Positions 27,607-37,444 of a stretch of DNA of 64,000 bases are shown one piece after another. The notes under the pieces are model-generated. The model saw nothing but the letters and a program-made list of their open reading frames with translations. It ran no database searches and had not been told where the DNA came from. Position 1 is the first letter of the stretch, and each line of letters starts with the position of its first letter. The translations under genes and the position numbers were made by a program. Source of the stretch: Candidatus Sphingomonas phytovorans (GTDB taxonomy: Bacteria > Pseudomonadota > Alphaproteobacteria > Sphingomonadales > Sphingomonadaceae); the NCBI GenBank assembly GCA_029202385.1, contig CP119314.1, positions 3,970,501 to 4,034,500 on the forward strand, written 5' to 3'.

Positions 27607-28935
27607 CTAGGGTCCGTTGGCGGGTTCCGCAACCTCGATGGTCCGGAGCAGCCCGGGCAGATAGGCCCCAAGCGACACCGCGCGATAGAGATAGCTCGCC
27701 ATGAACGCCCACCAGATGCCGCTCTCCCCGAAGGGCCGGAACAGCAGGTCGGTCGCGATGTAGAGCGCGGTCGCCAGAATCGCGGCGTTGCGCAGCGCCT
27801 TGCCCCGCGTCGCGCCGATGAAGATGCCGTCGAGCAGCCAGGCGGGCACGCCGATCGCCGGAATGATCGCGGCGAAGGGCAGCATCGCCCCTGCCTGCGC
27901 GCGCACGGCGGGGTTGCTCGCGAAGAACGCGATCAGCGCCGGGCCGAGCGCGAAGAACAACAGCGCGAAACCGATCCCGGCCAGCAGCGAGAACTCTCCC
28001 GTCAGCCGGATCGCCCTGACCATCGCAGGCCGCGACCCCGCGCCGATGGCTTGGCCGACACGTGATTCGGCCGTGAAGGCGAAGCCGTCGAGCACGAAGG
28101 CGGAGACGCTGACGAACTGCATCAGCACGTAATTGGCGGCGAGCGCCGTCGCGCCGAGGCGGGCGCCGGCATTGGTGAACCAGAGGAACAGCGACAGGAG
28201 CGCGATCGTGCGGACCATGATGTCGACGTTGACCGCGAACAGCCGCCTGAGCGCACCGCCGCCGAACAACGCCGGCGAGAGGATACGACGCCAGTCGACG
28301 CCGCGCCCGACTATCGCCAGCCCGACCGCGAGCGAGATCCATTCGGCACAGGCGGTGCCAAGGCCGACGCCCCGCGCGCCCATGTGGAAATGCCAGACGA
28401 ACAGCAGGTTCAGCGCGATGTTGACGAGGTTCATGACGATCTGCAGCGCCAGCGCCGCGCGCGTGCGCCCCCGGCCGAACAGCCATCCGTTGATCGCGAA
28501 GATCGCGAGACTGGCCGGCGCCCCAAGGAAGCGCGCACTGACATAGCCGCGCGCCGCGTCGTCGAGCGCGCCCCCGCCCGCCATCGTCTCCAGTGCGAGC
28601 GGAATCAGCACGATCTGCAGCGCGAAGAGCACGACGCCCAGCCCAACCCCGGCCACGACACCGCGCAGCAGCATCGCCTCGACCTCGCGCGCGTCGCCCG
28701 CCCCTTCGGCCTGGGCGGTCATCCCGGTCATGCCCATGCGCAGGAACCCGAAGGTCCAGAAGATCATGTTGATCACGACGGTGCCGAGCGCGACCCCGGC
28801 AAGCGCCGCGGCATCCCCGGTCCGCCCGATCACCGCGGTATCGACCAGCCCGACCAGCGGCACCGTCGTCTGGCCGAGCATGATCGGCCAGGCCTGGGCG
28901 AAGATCGCGCGGCGGGTGAGCGAGGTCGAGGTCAC
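27607..28935 (-). CDS. MATE-family efflux transporter (DinF-like)
   Basis: 442 residues, twelve predicted membrane helices in two halves. The N terminus [20 protein letters not shown] and [20 protein letters not shown] are typical MATE segments. It would export cationic compounds with sodium or proton influx. It sits 41 bases upstream of argG on the same strand, with no terminator seen between them. Confidence 0.92.
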   Translation of the reverse strand: MTSTSLTRRAIFAQAWPIMLGQTTVPLVGLVDTAVIGRTGDAAALAGVALGTVVINMIFWTFGFLRMGMTGMTAQAEGAGDAREVEAMLLRGVVAGVGLGVVLFALQIVLIPLALETMAGGGALDDAARGYVSARFLGAPASLAIFAINGWLFGRGRTRAALALQIVMNLVNIALNLLFVWHFHMGARGVGLGTACAEWISLAVGLAIVGRGVDWRRILSPALFGGGALRRLFAVNVDIMVRTIALLSLFLWFTNAGARLGATALAANYVLMQFVSVSAFVLDGFAFTAESRVGQAIGAGSRPAMVRAIRLTGEFSLLAGIGFALLFFALGPALIAFFASNPAVRAQAGAMLPFAAIIPAIGVPAWLLDGIFIGATRGKALRNAAILATALYIATDLLFRPFGESGIWWAFMASYLYRAVSLGAYLPGLLRTIEVAEPANGP

Positions 28936-29001
28936 GGGCCCGGATAGGCGGCGGCGCGGCGCCGCGCCAGCCCGGCGGCGGCGCGATCCGGCGGCGGCGA
29001 C

Positions 29002-30237
29002 TCAGGACGTCCGAAGCACCCGTTCCCCCTCGATCATATAGTCGCGGGTGATCGGCAGGGTATGGCGGTTCTTGGCATATTGAAGCTGGTAGTTGACCAT
29101 GCCGCCATAGCGGAAAGCACAGGACGCGCCGGCCAGATAGAATTGCCACATCCGGTAGAAGGGCTCGTCATACAGCGCCACAATCGCCGCGCGCGCGGCC
29201 ACGGTGCGGTCGTACCAATGATCAAGCGTGTAGGAATAGTGCAGCCGCAGCACCTCGACATCGGTGAGGAAGAAGCGGAGTCCCTCGTTCGCCCTGACAA
29301 TCTCCGAGAGCGCCGGGTTGTAGCCGCCCGGGAAGATATATTTCGCGGTCCAGTCGTCGGTGACGCCGGGCGCGCCGGCGCGGCCGATGGTGTGGAGCAG
29401 CATCACCCCGTCCTCGGCGAGCAGGTGGCGGCATTGCCTGAAGAAAGTGCGGTAATGCGCCGGACCGACATGTTCGAACATGCCGACCGAGACGATCCGG
29501 TCGAACGTGCCGGTGACGTGGCGATAGTCGATCAGTTCGAACCTCACCTTGTCAGCGACGCCCGCTTCCTCGGCACGGCGGCGGGCGACCTTCAACTGCT
29601 CTTCCGACAGCGTGACGCCGAGTACCTCGGCCCCGGTCTTCCGGTGCAGATAGAGCGCCATGCCACCCCAGCCGCAGCCGATGTCCAGCACCTTCATGCC
29701 GGGCTTCAGCGCGAGCTTCGCGGCGATATGCGCCTTCTTGTCGTCCTGCGCCTGTTCGAGGCTGTTCGACGGATCAGTGAAATAGGCGCAGCTATATTGC
29801 CGGTCGGCGTCGAGGAAGAGATCGTAGAGCCGGTCGCTCAGGTCGTAATGATGCGCGACATTCCTCTTCGAGCGGCGCGCCATGTTGACCCGGTTGATCC
29901 GGTGCGTGATCGCCGCCACCGCGCGCCTGGCCCGGCTGGGGTGGAGAGCGCCGCCCCCGCCTTCCCACAGGTCGTTCGCGGTCATCAGCCGGACAAGGCC
30001 CATGACGTCCTCGCCATCGACCGTCATCCGGCCCTGCATATAGGCCTCGCCCGCGCCCAGGCTTGGATTGCGGACGATGAAGTTCGCGGCGCCATTGTCG
30101 GTGAAACGGATCACGACGTTCGGAAAATCGGGATCGGGATCAGGCGTGCCGAATATTCGGACGGTGCCGTTGGCGTGATGGACTGTGAGTTGACCCCGCT
30201 TGACGCGGGCGGCGAGGAATCGATCGATCAGAGCCAT
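29002..30237 (-). CDS. cfa: Cyclopropane-fatty-acyl-phospholipid synthase
   Basis: 411 residues. Seen: [20 protein letters not shown], the SAM-binding [16 protein letters not shown], and [20 protein letters not shown]. The enzyme adds a methylene bridge to unsaturated phospholipid acyl chains, using S-adenosylmethionine. The ATG at 30237 has AGGTGGG at correct distance; a TTG at 30255 would add six residues. It is the last gene of the operon with the cytochrome b and molybdo-enzyme genes. Confidence 0.96.
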   Translation of the reverse strand: MALIDRFLAARVKRGQLTVHHANGTVRIFGTPDPDPDFPNVVIRFTDNGAANFIVRNPSLGAGEAYMQGRMTVDGEDVMGLVRLMTANDLWEGGGGALHPSRARRAVAAITHRINRVNMARRSKRNVAHHYDLSDRLYDLFLDADRQYSCAYFTDPSNSLEQAQDDKKAHIAAKLALKPGMKVLDIGCGWGGMALYLHRKTGAEVLGVTLSEEQLKVARRRAEEAGVADKVRFELIDYRHVTGTFDRIVSVGMFEHVGPAHYRTFFRQCRHLLAEDGVMLLHTIGRAGAPGVTDDWTAKYIFPGGYNPALSEIVRANEGLRFFLTDVEVLRLHYSYTLDHWYDRTVAARAAIVALYDEPFYRMWQFYLAGASCAFRYGGMVNYQLQYAKNRHTLPITRDYMIEGERVLRTS

Positions 30238-30255
30238 ATTCTGCCCACCTAACAA

Positions 30256-31017
30256 TCAGATGCCGGCATACCAATCGTAATCTACATTATCCTCCCAATA
30301 GCCGCCCTTGCCCTTGCCTATCCCCGCGAGCGAGGCGACCGCGTCGATTCGCATGACATATTTGGCGTGCTTGTAGCCGAGCTGGCGTTCGACCCGCAGG
30401 CGGAGTGGCGCACCGTGCCCGACGCCGAGCACCGCATCGTTCATCGCCCAGGCGAGGATCGTCTGGGGGTGGAACGCATCGATCACGTCGATCGATTCAT
30501 AATAATTGTGACCACGGAACAGGTCGGCGCAGGTGAACACGACATAGCGCGCGTCGGGCCTGATCCCCGCCGCCTTCAGGATCGTGCCGAGCATCGGCCC
30601 GTGCCATTTGCCGATCGCGCTCCACCCCTCGACGCAATCGTGCCGGGTGATCTGGGTCCGCGCCGGGATCGACCTGATCTGCGCGAGCGACAGACTGAGC
30701 GGGCGGGCGACAAGCCCGCCGACCTGGAGCCGCCAATGCGCGAAGCGTTCAGCCAGCATCGCATTATAGTCAGGCGTGTTGGGATTGTTCGTGCCGTTGG
30801 TGCGGAACCGAGGCGACATCTGGTCGGGGCGGAATTCGGGCGCGAGCGCATTGCGGTTCGACAAGGCGCGCTGAAGCCCCAGGTTCATCTTCTCGCCCGA
30901 GAACAGGATCTTCCGGAAGGTCGGATCATTGGCCACCTTGTCGCACCCGGCGAGCAGGCTGGCGCCGCCGACCGCCCCGGTCATGATCAGCGCGCGCCTG
31001 GTGAGGATCCGGTTCAT
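30256..31017 (-). CDS. Sulfite-oxidase-fold molybdopterin oxidoreductase (MsrP-like)
   Basis: 253 residues. The N terminus has twin arginines (TRRALIMTGAVGG) and a lipobox LAGC (C25), so it is probably a Tat-exported lipoprotein. The molybdopterin domain shows RHDCVEGWSAIGKWHG with the molybdenum-ligand cysteine C128, and LGYKHAKYV near the end. The family includes MsrP, which repairs oxidised methionine in the periplasm, and uncharacterised enzymes. The b-type cytochrome encoded ten bases upstream is its likely electron donor. Confidence 0.9.
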   Translation of the reverse strand: MNRILTRRALIMTGAVGGASLLAGCDKVANDPTFRKILFSGEKMNLGLQRALSNRNALAPEFRPDQMSPRFRTNGTNNPNTPDYNAMLAERFAHWRLQVGGLVARPLSLSLAQIRSIPARTQITRHDCVEGWSAIGKWHGPMLGTILKAAGIRPDARYVVFTCADLFRGHNYYESIDVIDAFHPQTILAWAMNDAVLGVGHGAPLRLRVERQLGYKHAKYVMRIDAVASLAGIGKGKGGYWEDNVDYDWYAGI

Positions 31018-31027
31018 GCCCGCCCGC

Positions 31028-31777
31028 TCATTCAGCGTCCTCCGGCACGGTCCAGCGCCCGGTGACCATCGATCGTACCTCGTTCCAGGCCCCCGCGATG
31101 ATGACGAGGGCGAGATGGACGATGACGAAGCCGGTCAGCGCGGCCGCGACGATGAAATGGATCGACCGCGCCGATTGCCGCCCGCCGAACAGGTCGAGCA
31201 GCCAGGGCCATGCCGCGTTCATGCCCGGCGACATGGTGAGGCCGGTCAGGATCATCAACGGGATCAGGACGAAGATCACCAGCACATAGGACAGTTTCTG
31301 GAAGATGTTGAACGCGCCCGGATTCTCCCGATCGTGGAAGCGCAGCGCGATATGCTCGCGCAGGTCGTGAAGCAGCGATTCCGGCTTCAGCTCGGCGACG
31401 CCGACACGCAGGTCACGCTGGAAATGCCGGTTGATAAGGCTCGCGATCATGAAGAACAGCAGGCCGAAACCGAGCACCAGCGCGAACAGCAGATGCCAGC
31501 GCCGCGCCAGCGCTAGATTGTAGCTGGCCGGGATGGTCAGCCAGCCCGGCCATTGCGGCAGGGTGAGCCAGGCATGATCGTAATTGGCGCCGTACACGCC
31601 CCAATAGAGATGCGGGTGCGCGTTGAAGATCATCAGCCCGCTGCCGAGCAGGATGAAGATCGTGACGGCATTGACCCAGTGCCACAGCCGAGTCGCGAGC
31701 TGGTGGCGATAGATCACCCGCGCTGGCGGCGGCAGCGTCGGCGCGGCATCCTGAACGGCGGCGATTGCCTCACTCAT
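31028..31777 (-). CDS. Cytochrome b561-type membrane subunit
   Basis: 249 residues from the ATG at 31777 (AGGG before it); an earlier ATG at 31807 is possible. Four membrane helices carry histidines suited to two b haems: YRHQLATRLWHWVNAVTIF, ARRWHLLFALVLGFG, IFQKLSYVLVIFVLIPLMIL and RSIHFIVAAALTGFVIVHLA. It matches the b-type cytochromes that pass electrons to periplasmic molybdo-enzymes. It is the first gene of the operon with the MsrP-like protein and cfa. Confidence 0.9.
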   Translation of the reverse strand: MSEAIAAVQDAAPTLPPPARVIYRHQLATRLWHWVNAVTIFILLGSGLMIFNAHPHLYWGVYGANYDHAWLTLPQWPGWLTIPASYNLALARRWHLLFALVLGFGLLFFMIASLINRHFQRDLRVGVAELKPESLLHDLREHIALRFHDRENPGAFNIFQKLSYVLVIFVLIPLMILTGLTMSPGMNAAWPWLLDLFGGRQSARSIHFIVAAALTGFVIVHLALVIIAGAWNEVRSMVTGRWTVPEDAE

Positions 31778-31807
31778 GACCCTGCATATCATGACGGCAT
31801 CCAACAA

Positions 31808-32085
31808 CGAGCCGGATATCGGGATATCTTTTTTTCTTCCGCTGTTATGGTGGAATTTTCGGTCAAATTACATAAGTATTATCAAACACTTGAACGAATT
31901 TTTCCCTGTTATCCGATAACAGCGGAAAACCAGGCTGAAACAGCGGAAAAACGGGGCGATCTGTCCGCTGCAACCGGAAAGAATCGCCCGACACGATACG
32001 GTCATGTGAAAGAGCCGGCAGGGCCCCAGGAGGCCCCGACCGCCCCCTCGCTGCCACGATCCGCCCCGATAGTGAATCAGGGCGC
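31808..32085. promoter_or_regulatory. AT-rich regulatory region with repeated AACAGCGGAA motif
   Basis: This ~278-base gap is far more AT-rich than its surroundings. TTCCGCTGTTAT (31837-31848) is repeated in inverted form as ATAACAGCGGAA (31916-31927) and again as AACAGCGGAAAA (31939-31950), with a part copy at 31964-31970. A palindrome CTGTTATC-C-GATAACAG occupies 31906-31922, and GGATATC occurs twice at 31814-31827. It lies upstream of the cytochrome b operon and looks like a multi-site operator/promoter. I see no convincing gene in it. Confidence 0.5.
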
Positions 32086-32844
32086 TCAGCCATAGGCGCG
32101 CCAGAAGAACACCGCCGTCGTGCCGGCCGTCACCAGCAGGGTCCAGAGGCGGATCACGAGCGGCGGCAGGACACGGCCGAGCCGGGCCCCGAAATAGCCG
32201 CCGACGATCGCGCCGAGCAGCATCGGCATACAGAAGACCCAGCGCACCATGCCGGCAAGGATGAAGATCAGCGCCGCCGCCGCATTGGCGGTGGCGACCA
32301 TCAGGGTCCGCGCGCCGGCCATCTCGTGCGGTTCCTGATGCGCCAGCAGGCCGAAGGCCGCAGTCATCATCAGCCCGACGCCGCCGCCGAAATAGCCGCC
32401 ATAAATGCCGAGCAGGATCTGCGTGACGACCAGCGTCCTCGGCCCGATCGCCACGCGCCGGTGCAGCGCCGCCGCCGCGCGCCGGCCGAAGGCAAGGACG
32501 ATCGTCGCAAGCAGCAGCAGCCAGGGGATGACGATATCGAACAGCCGCGCCGGCGTCGCGACAAGCAACAGGCTGCCGGCTAGACCGCCCGCGAAGGTGA
32601 TCGACGCGAGCAGCGGCATGCCGAATCCCGCCAGCGGCGCCAGATCCTTGCGATAGGCCCAGGCACTGGCCCCCAGGCCGGGCTGGAGCGCGACGTTGCT
32701 GGTCGCGTTGGCGACCGGGCTAGGCAGGCCAAGCGCGATCAGGGTCGGCATCGTGGCGAAGGTGCCACCCCCGGCAAGCGCATTCATCGCGCCGGCAAGC
32801 AGCCCGGCACCGGCCGCCAGCGCCAGCCCGGCGAGATCAGCCAA
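32086..32844 (-). CDS. TauE/SafE-family sulfite/anion exporter-like permease
   Basis: 252 residues with seven to eight membrane helices: [20 protein letters not shown] at the N terminus and the repeat [20 protein letters not shown] are the TauE signature. I place the start at a TTG (32844) that overlaps the rlmN stop (TTGGCTGA), where the helical family N terminus begins. The frame is open further up inside rlmN but that stretch is arginine-rich. Translation is likely coupled to rlmN. Confidence 0.85.
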   Translation of the reverse strand: MADLAGLALAAGAGLLAGAMNALAGGGTFATMPTLIALGLPSPVANATSNVALQPGLGASAWAYRKDLAPLAGFGMPLLASITFAGGLAGSLLLVATPARLFDIVIPWLLLLATIVLAFGRRAAAALHRRVAIGPRTLVVTQILLGIYGGYFGGGVGLMMTAAFGLLAHQEPHEMAGARTLMVATANAAAALIFILAGMVRWVFCMPMLLGAIVGGYFGARLGRVLPPLVIRLWTLLVTAGTTAVFFWRAYG

Positions 32845-34045
32845 GCGCCGCCAGCTTTTCCTCGGCCTGGCGATCGAGCTCGGCGCGGCTCTTCTTCTCC
32901 GACGCGGTCTTGAGCTGGCCGCAGGCCGCATCGATGTCGCGCCCGCGTGGCGTACGCACCGGGGCCGAGATGCCGGCTTCGAAGATGATGCTGGAGAAGC
33001 TGCGGATCCGCTCCGGCGTCGAGCATTCGTACGGCGCGCCGGGCCAGGGGTTGAACGGAATCAGGTTCACCTTGGCGGGCAGGCGGTAATGCCGGATCAG
33101 CCTGACCAGTTCATGCGCGTCCTCGTCGCTGTCGTTCTTGTCGCGCAGCATGACATATTCGAAGGTGATGCGCCGCGCATTGTTGGCACCCGGATAGTCG
33201 GCGCACGCCTGGAGCAGTTCGGGAATGCCGTATTTGCGGTTGATCGGCACGATCTCGTCACGGACGTCCTTGGTGACGGCATGGAGCGAGACAGCGAGAT
33301 TCACCCCGATCTCCGCCCCGGCGCGCGCCATCATCGGCACCACGCCCGAGGTCGAGAGCGTGATACGGCGCTTCGACAAGGCAAGGCCGTCGCCGTCCAT
33401 CACCAGCTTGAGCGCATCGCGCACCGCGTCGAAATTATAGAGCGGCTCGCCCATGCCCATCATCACGATGTTGGTGAGCATTCGGCCCTCGGGCTGGCTC
33501 GGCCATTCGCCAAGGCCGTCGCGCGCGAGCATCACCTGGCCGACGATCTCGCCCGCGGTCAGGTTGCGCACCAGACGCATCGTGCCGGTGTGGCAGAAGC
33601 GGCAATTGAGCGTGCAGCCGACCTGGCTCGACACGCACAAGGTCCCCCGATCGGCATCGGGGATGAACACCATCTCGTAATCCTGCCCGTCCGGCGAGCG
33701 CAGCAGCCATTTGCGCGTGCCGTCGGTCGAGACCTGCGCCTCGACCACGTCGGGCCGGCCGATGACGAAGCGTTCGGCGAACCACGGATGCTGCGCCTTG
33801 GAGATGTCGGTCATCGCGGTGAAATCGGTCGCGCCGCGATTGTACATCCAGTGCCAGAGCTGCTTGGCGCGCAGCTTGGCCTGTTTCGGTTCCATGCCCG
33901 CCTCTTCGAGCGCGGCACGAATCGCTTCCCGGGGCAGGCCGATCAGATCGACCTTGCCATCCTCGCGAAGCGTCGGCGCACGCGGAACGGGCACGGGATC
34001 GATGTGCCCGGGAATGGGCATTGAATGCGTCGGGGTATCAAGCAT
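32837..34045 (-). CDS. rlmN: Dual-specificity 23S rRNA/tRNA adenine-C2 methyltransferase RlmN
   Basis: 402 residues from the ATG at 34045 (alternatives: 34057, 34021). Radical-SAM cluster motif CTLNCRFC follows [22 protein letters not shown] and [12 protein letters not shown] are typical RlmN blocks, and C-terminal [15 protein letters not shown] carries the catalytic cysteine. It methylates A2503 of 23S rRNA and A37 of some tRNAs. The start overlaps the end of the epimerase-like gene. Confidence 0.96.
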   Translation of the reverse strand: MLDTPTHSMPIPGHIDPVPVPRAPTLREDGKVDLIGLPREAIRAALEEAGMEPKQAKLRAKQLWHWMYNRGATDFTAMTDISKAQHPWFAERFVIGRPDVVEAQVSTDGTRKWLLRSPDGQDYEMVFIPDADRGTLCVSSQVGCTLNCRFCHTGTMRLVRNLTAGEIVGQVMLARDGLGEWPSQPEGRMLTNIVMMGMGEPLYNFDAVRDALKLVMDGDGLALSKRRITLSTSGVVPMMARAGAEIGVNLAVSLHAVTKDVRDEIVPINRKYGIPELLQACADYPGANNARRITFEYVMLRDKNDSDEDAHELVRLIRHYRLPAKVNLIPFNPWPGAPYECSTPERIRSFSSIIFEAGISAPVRTPRGRDIDAACGQLKTASEKKSRAELDRQAEEKLAALG

Positions 34046-35045
34046 GGCCCCGCACATAGGCGATTTCCCCGCCTTTTTCTACTGTGCCCCCGCAACCAAG
34101 GGCGTCGAGCGTCGTCGCCATCGCCCAGACCAGCGGCGTATGCGGCTCCTCGCCCAGTATTTCGACCAGGGCGCGGTTGTCCAGCGCGAAGGGATTCTGC
34201 CAGAAAGGCCGCATCTCGATCATCTCCCGCATCGTCGCGTTGAACGGCGCGATCAGCGGCAGCAGCACCCAGGGAAAGCCGCCGACCCTGATGCCGAGAT
34301 TGCCCGTGGCGGTGCGGATCGCATCAGCCATGACGCTGCCATCGGCGTCCCAGATTCCCTGGAAATGATAACGGGCGAAGGCGGGCAGGGCGGCATCGCG
34401 ATCGAGCAGGCGCGCAAAGGTCTCAGCGACGTCGGGAAGATAGGCCCAGGCATGGCCGACGCCCGCCGCGCCGGGATACATGATTCGTTTCACCGGCTTG
34501 CCCGGCGTGATCATGCCCTGCGACAGCCAGCTATTGCCCGGCCGGGGACCGAAGAAATCGCCGGCGCGCAGGATCAGGGCGCGCATGCCGCGATCGCACG
34601 CAGCCTCGATCGCGCGTTCCATCTCGACGCGCCATGCCCCTTTTTTCGTATTGGGCCGCTGCGGCGCATTCTCGGCAGCGACATGAACCGAGCGGGGATC
34701 GTAATTGTAGATGGTGCCCGGCAGCGCCAGCCGCGCCCCGACGCTTTCCGCCGCAGCGATGCTGTTGTCGAGCATCGGCATCACCAGTTTTTCCCAGTCG
34801 CGATAGCCGGGCGGGTTGACCGCGTGGACGATCGCCGAGGCACCCTGCGCCGCGCGCAGGACCGCCTCGCCATCGAGCGCGTCGCCGACGATCCAGTCGA
34901 TGCCGTCACCGGGGCGGCCATCATCGCTACGGGGTGTGCGGGTCAGGCCGCGGACCTGCCATCCATGGGCGATCAGCGCGCGGGCCGTTTCGCCGCCAAC
35001 TCCGCCAGTCGCACCGAGCACCAGGGCAATTTTTCCGTTCGTCAT
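34038..35045 (-). CDS. NAD(P)-dependent epimerase/dehydratase-like protein
   Basis: 335 residues. The N-terminal Rossmann motif [18 protein letters not shown] and the strand [15 protein letters not shown] identify an extended short-chain dehydrogenase fold. In place of a strict YxxxK site there is GTIYNYDP, so the catalytic type is unclear. It is divergent from a LysR regulator with a perfect inverted repeat in the gap, so it is the likely LysR target. Confidence 0.85.
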   Translation of the reverse strand: MTNGKIALVLGATGGVGGETARALIAHGWQVRGLTRTPRSDDGRPGDGIDWIVGDALDGEAVLRAAQGASAIVHAVNPPGYRDWEKLVMPMLDNSIAAAESVGARLALPGTIYNYDPRSVHVAAENAPQRPNTKKGAWRVEMERAIEAACDRGMRALILRAGDFFGPRPGNSWLSQGMITPGKPVKRIMYPGAAGVGHAWAYLPDVAETFARLLDRDAALPAFARYHFQGIWDADGSVMADAIRTATGNLGIRVGGFPWVLLPLIAPFNATMREMIEMRPFWQNPFALDNRALVEILGEEPHTPLVWAMATTLDALGCGGTVEKGGEIAYVRGHA

Positions 35046-35111
35046 GGGTCGCCTCCATCGATTGATGGCGCGATTATGCGGCGATGTGGCCTGAGTTAAA
35101 ATTGCCAGGCA

Positions 35112-35130
35112 TGTATAGTCCGCCTATACA
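35112..35130. promoter_or_regulatory. LysR-type operator between divergent genes
   Basis: TGTATAG-TCCGC-CTATACA is a perfect 7-base inverted repeat in the 91-base gap between the epimerase-like gene and the LysR gene. It fits the T-N11-A pattern of LysR-family boxes and lies six bases from the regulator's start codon. Confidence 0.65.
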
Positions 35131-35136
35131 TTTTTG

Positions 35137-36066
35137 ATGAGCATCGACTGGGAACGACAACGCGCCTTCCTCGCCGTGCTGCGCGAGGGCAGCCTGTCGG
35201 CAGCGGCGCGCGCGCTGTCGGTCGCGCAGCCGACCGTGCGGCGGCGGATCGAGGAGCTCGAGGCCACGCTCGGCACCCCCCTGTTCACCCGCTCGTCGGG
35301 GGGACTGAACGCGACCGAGGCGGCGCTCGCGCTGCGCGACCATGCCGAGGCGATGGCGATGGCGGCCGACGCCTTTGTCCGCGCCGGATCGGCGGGCGCC
35401 CGGGAAATCGCCGGCACGGTGCGCGTCTCCGCCAGCGAGGTGGTGGCGGTTGAGGTCCTGCCGCCGATGCTGGCGGCGCTGCGCCGCCTGCACCCCGCGC
35501 TGGTGATCGAACTCTCCCCGAGCAATCGCAACGAGGATATGTTGCGGCGCGAGGCCGATATCGCGATTCGCATGGTCCGGCCGACCCAGAACGCGCTGGT
35601 CGCGCGGCGGATCGGCGCGGTGCCGCTCGGCCTGCATGCCCGGGCGGATTATCTGGCGGCGCACGGCACACCAAAGACATTCGAGGAAGTCCGGGCACTC
35701 GGCATCATCGGCGTGGAGCATGACAATGCCGTGCTGCGCGCCCTTCAGACCCGCTATGCCATCAGCTTCGCCGACTTCATCTTCCGCACCGACAGCGACC
35801 TCGCCCAGGTCGCCGCGATCAGGGCCGGGATCGGCATCGGCATCTGCCAGGTTCCGCTGGCCGCACGCGACCCGGCGCTGGTCCGCCTGTTGCCGGACAC
35901 CTTCAACATCGATCTCGATACCTGGGTCGTGATGCACGAGGACATGCGCGGCGTTGCCAGGATCAAGACGACCTTCGACTATCTGGCAGGGGGACTGACC
36001 GACTATCTTCGCGCGCAGCCGAGCGTCGCGGCGTCGATCGCGGTCGCCGCGCCGCGCAGGGGATAG
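35137..36066 (+). CDS. LysR-family transcriptional regulator
   Basis: 309 residues. The N-terminal winged HTH is WERQRAFLAVLREGSLSAAA, then TVRRRIEELEATLG. The C-terminal substrate-binding domain has the usual two lobes. The ATG at 35137 directly follows a TTG (35134) which could add one residue. Its last 64 bases overlap the end of the convergent IalB-like gene. Confidence 0.93.
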   Translation: MSIDWERQRAFLAVLREGSLSAAARALSVAQPTVRRRIEELEATLGTPLFTRSSGGLNATEAALALRDHAEAMAMAADAFVRAGSAGAREIAGTVRVSASEVVAVEVLPPMLAALRRLHPALVIELSPSNRNEDMLRREADIAIRMVRPTQNALVARRIGAVPLGLHARADYLAAHGTPKTFEEVRALGIIGVEHDNAVLRALQTRYAISFADFIFRTDSDLAQVAAIRAGIGIGICQVPLAARDPALVRLLPDTFNIDLDTWVVMHEDMRGVARIKTTFDYLAGGLTDYLRAQPSVAASIAVAAPRRG

Positions 36067-36494
36067 ACGTCGGCGAAGGGCTGACCGCCCTTGCCCAATG
36101 TCTCGACGCTCATGCTCCGGCCCGACCGGATCGCCGCGACCACCGCCGCGTCGGTGCGCGTGTCGGGCGCCCAGGCATCGGCATTGCCCGCGACCAGCTC
36201 GAAGCGGCGCTCCCCGACCGACAGGGTCACACGGGCGCGCGGGTCACGCTCCCGGCTGAGGCGGATGTGGAGCTGGTTGCGCGCCGCCTGGCCGGGCCAG
36301 GTGGCGATGCTGGCAAAGGGCCGCCAGCCCGCGGCCCGGCCCGGCCTGACCGGTTCGGCGATAGCGAAGCACCGGCGGGGCGAGGCATCGCTGAACGCCC
36401 CCCAGCTATCGAAGACGCCGAGCGAATCGCGCGCCGCCACAGGCGCTGCCGCCAGCAACGATGCCGGCACCAGCAGGGGCAGCGCCCGTTTCAT
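36003..36494 (-). CDS. Exported IalB-like protein
   Basis: 163 residues. MKRALPLLVPASLLAAAPVA is a Sec signal. The mature part has GVFDSWGAFSDASPRRCFAI, ARVTLSVGERRFELVAG and two cysteines, one near each end of the domain, a layout like the invasion-associated locus B family. Function is not known. It overlaps the phosphatase gene by four bases (ATGA). Confidence 0.65.
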   Translation of the reverse strand: MKRALPLLVPASLLAAAPVAARDSLGVFDSWGAFSDASPRRCFAIAEPVRPGRAAGWRPFASIATWPGQAARNQLHIRLSRERDPRARVTLSVGERRFELVAGNADAWAPDTRTDAAVVAAIRSGRSMSVETLGKGGQPFADVYPLRGAATAIDAATLGCARR

Positions 36495-37120
36495 GCCGGG
36501 GAATAACCTGTGCCGACATGCACGACCGTCTCGACGCCGCGCTCGATCATCACCACCGAGCCTTGAGTCAGGCCCGGCGCGGCAGGCGCACCAATCGCCG
36601 GGATCGGGGCAGCCCCGGTCATCACGCCGCGCAGCACGCGGCTGGAGATACCATGCATGATCACCAGCCGGTCGCCGGGATCCTGATCCGTGTCGTCGAG
36701 CCAGCAGGAGACACGCGCCGCGATCTCGGGATAAATCTCGCCATCCGGTGCCGGCGTGAGCATCGCGTGGACCGGATCGAACACCGGCCCGACCTCTGCG
36801 ATGACATCGGCGTAATAACGCCCGCCCCAGCTGCCCATGCCGATCTCGACCAGCCGAGCGTCGGTTTTCGCCTGGTGCCAGTCGAGCTCGAGATGTTCGG
36901 CGATCACCGCGAGCGTCTGCAGCGCCCTGCCGGTCGGCGAGGCCCACATCGTCAAGATCGGCTTCGCGCCGAGGGCAGCGCGCAGCGCGCGGCCCATTTC
37001 CTCGGCCTGCATGAATCCGGCGCGGGTCAGCGGTGTATGCGGATGATCGCCCTGGAGCCGGTGCGCGGCGTTGAACACCGTCTCGCCATGACGCGCGATG
37101 AAGTCCCGACCCAGCCTCAT
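36491..37120 (-). CDS. Histidine phosphatase family (phosphoglycerate-mutase-like) protein
   Basis: 209 residues from the ATG at 37120 (GGGGTG before it). IARHGETVFNAAHRLQGD carries the catalytic RHG, and RLVIMHGISSRVLRG carries the second catalytic histidine; RLVEIGMGSWGGR is between. The substrate, a phosphoester, is not evident. It is upstream of the IalB-like gene in the same operon. A copy of a duplicated 20-base motif is found 55 bases before its start. Confidence 0.9.
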   Translation of the reverse strand: MRLGRDFIARHGETVFNAAHRLQGDHPHTPLTRAGFMQAEEMGRALRAALGAKPILTMWASPTGRALQTLAVIAEHLELDWHQAKTDARLVEIGMGSWGGRYYADVIAEVGPVFDPVHAMLTPAPDGEIYPEIAARVSCWLDDTDQDPGDRLVIMHGISSRVLRGVMTGAAPIPAIGAPAAPGLTQGSVVMIERGVETVVHVGTGYSPA

Positions 37121-37174
37121 GCGACACCCCCGCCCTGCCCTTGAAATTCCTCCGGGCCTTCGTCCCCGGGCGGG

Positions 37175-37351
37175 GCAAAAGCAACGCTTTTCCTCACTGC
37201 CCAAGGTTCAGCGGGTGCCCTGCAATGAGCGCAAGACGTTCGACAATGTTTCCCGATGGCAAGCGATGATGTCCGACCGACCGGGGGCCCGCGCCTTGGA
37301 ATTGCCTGTCCCGGTTTCAAGCCCGTGTGGCGCAAAAGCAACGCTTTTCCT
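37175..37351. repeat. Duplicated 20-base hairpin motif before the outer-membrane gene
   Basis: GCAAAAGCAACGCTTTTCCT occurs at 37175-37194 and again at 37332-37351, both in plus orientation. Each contains the small palindrome AAAAGC-AAC-GCTTTT and is followed 9-10 bases later by AGGTTCA. The gap of 324 bases between the phosphatase and the barrel protein holds no clear gene. One copy is close to each divergent start, so these may be paired promoter/operator elements. Confidence 0.6.
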
Positions 37352-37444
37352 TGTTTATCTGAGGTTCATGCAACTTCGAGCGCGCACGCCTATTTCCCGC
37401 TTCCCGGCCCAACACTGTCGGGAATGTTCAACGGAGTCATCGTT

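Noticed and set aside
31863..32093. Minus-strand 76-codon frame in the AT-rich gap
   Set aside because: No ribosome site, no family-like segment, and it covers the repeated operator-like motifs.
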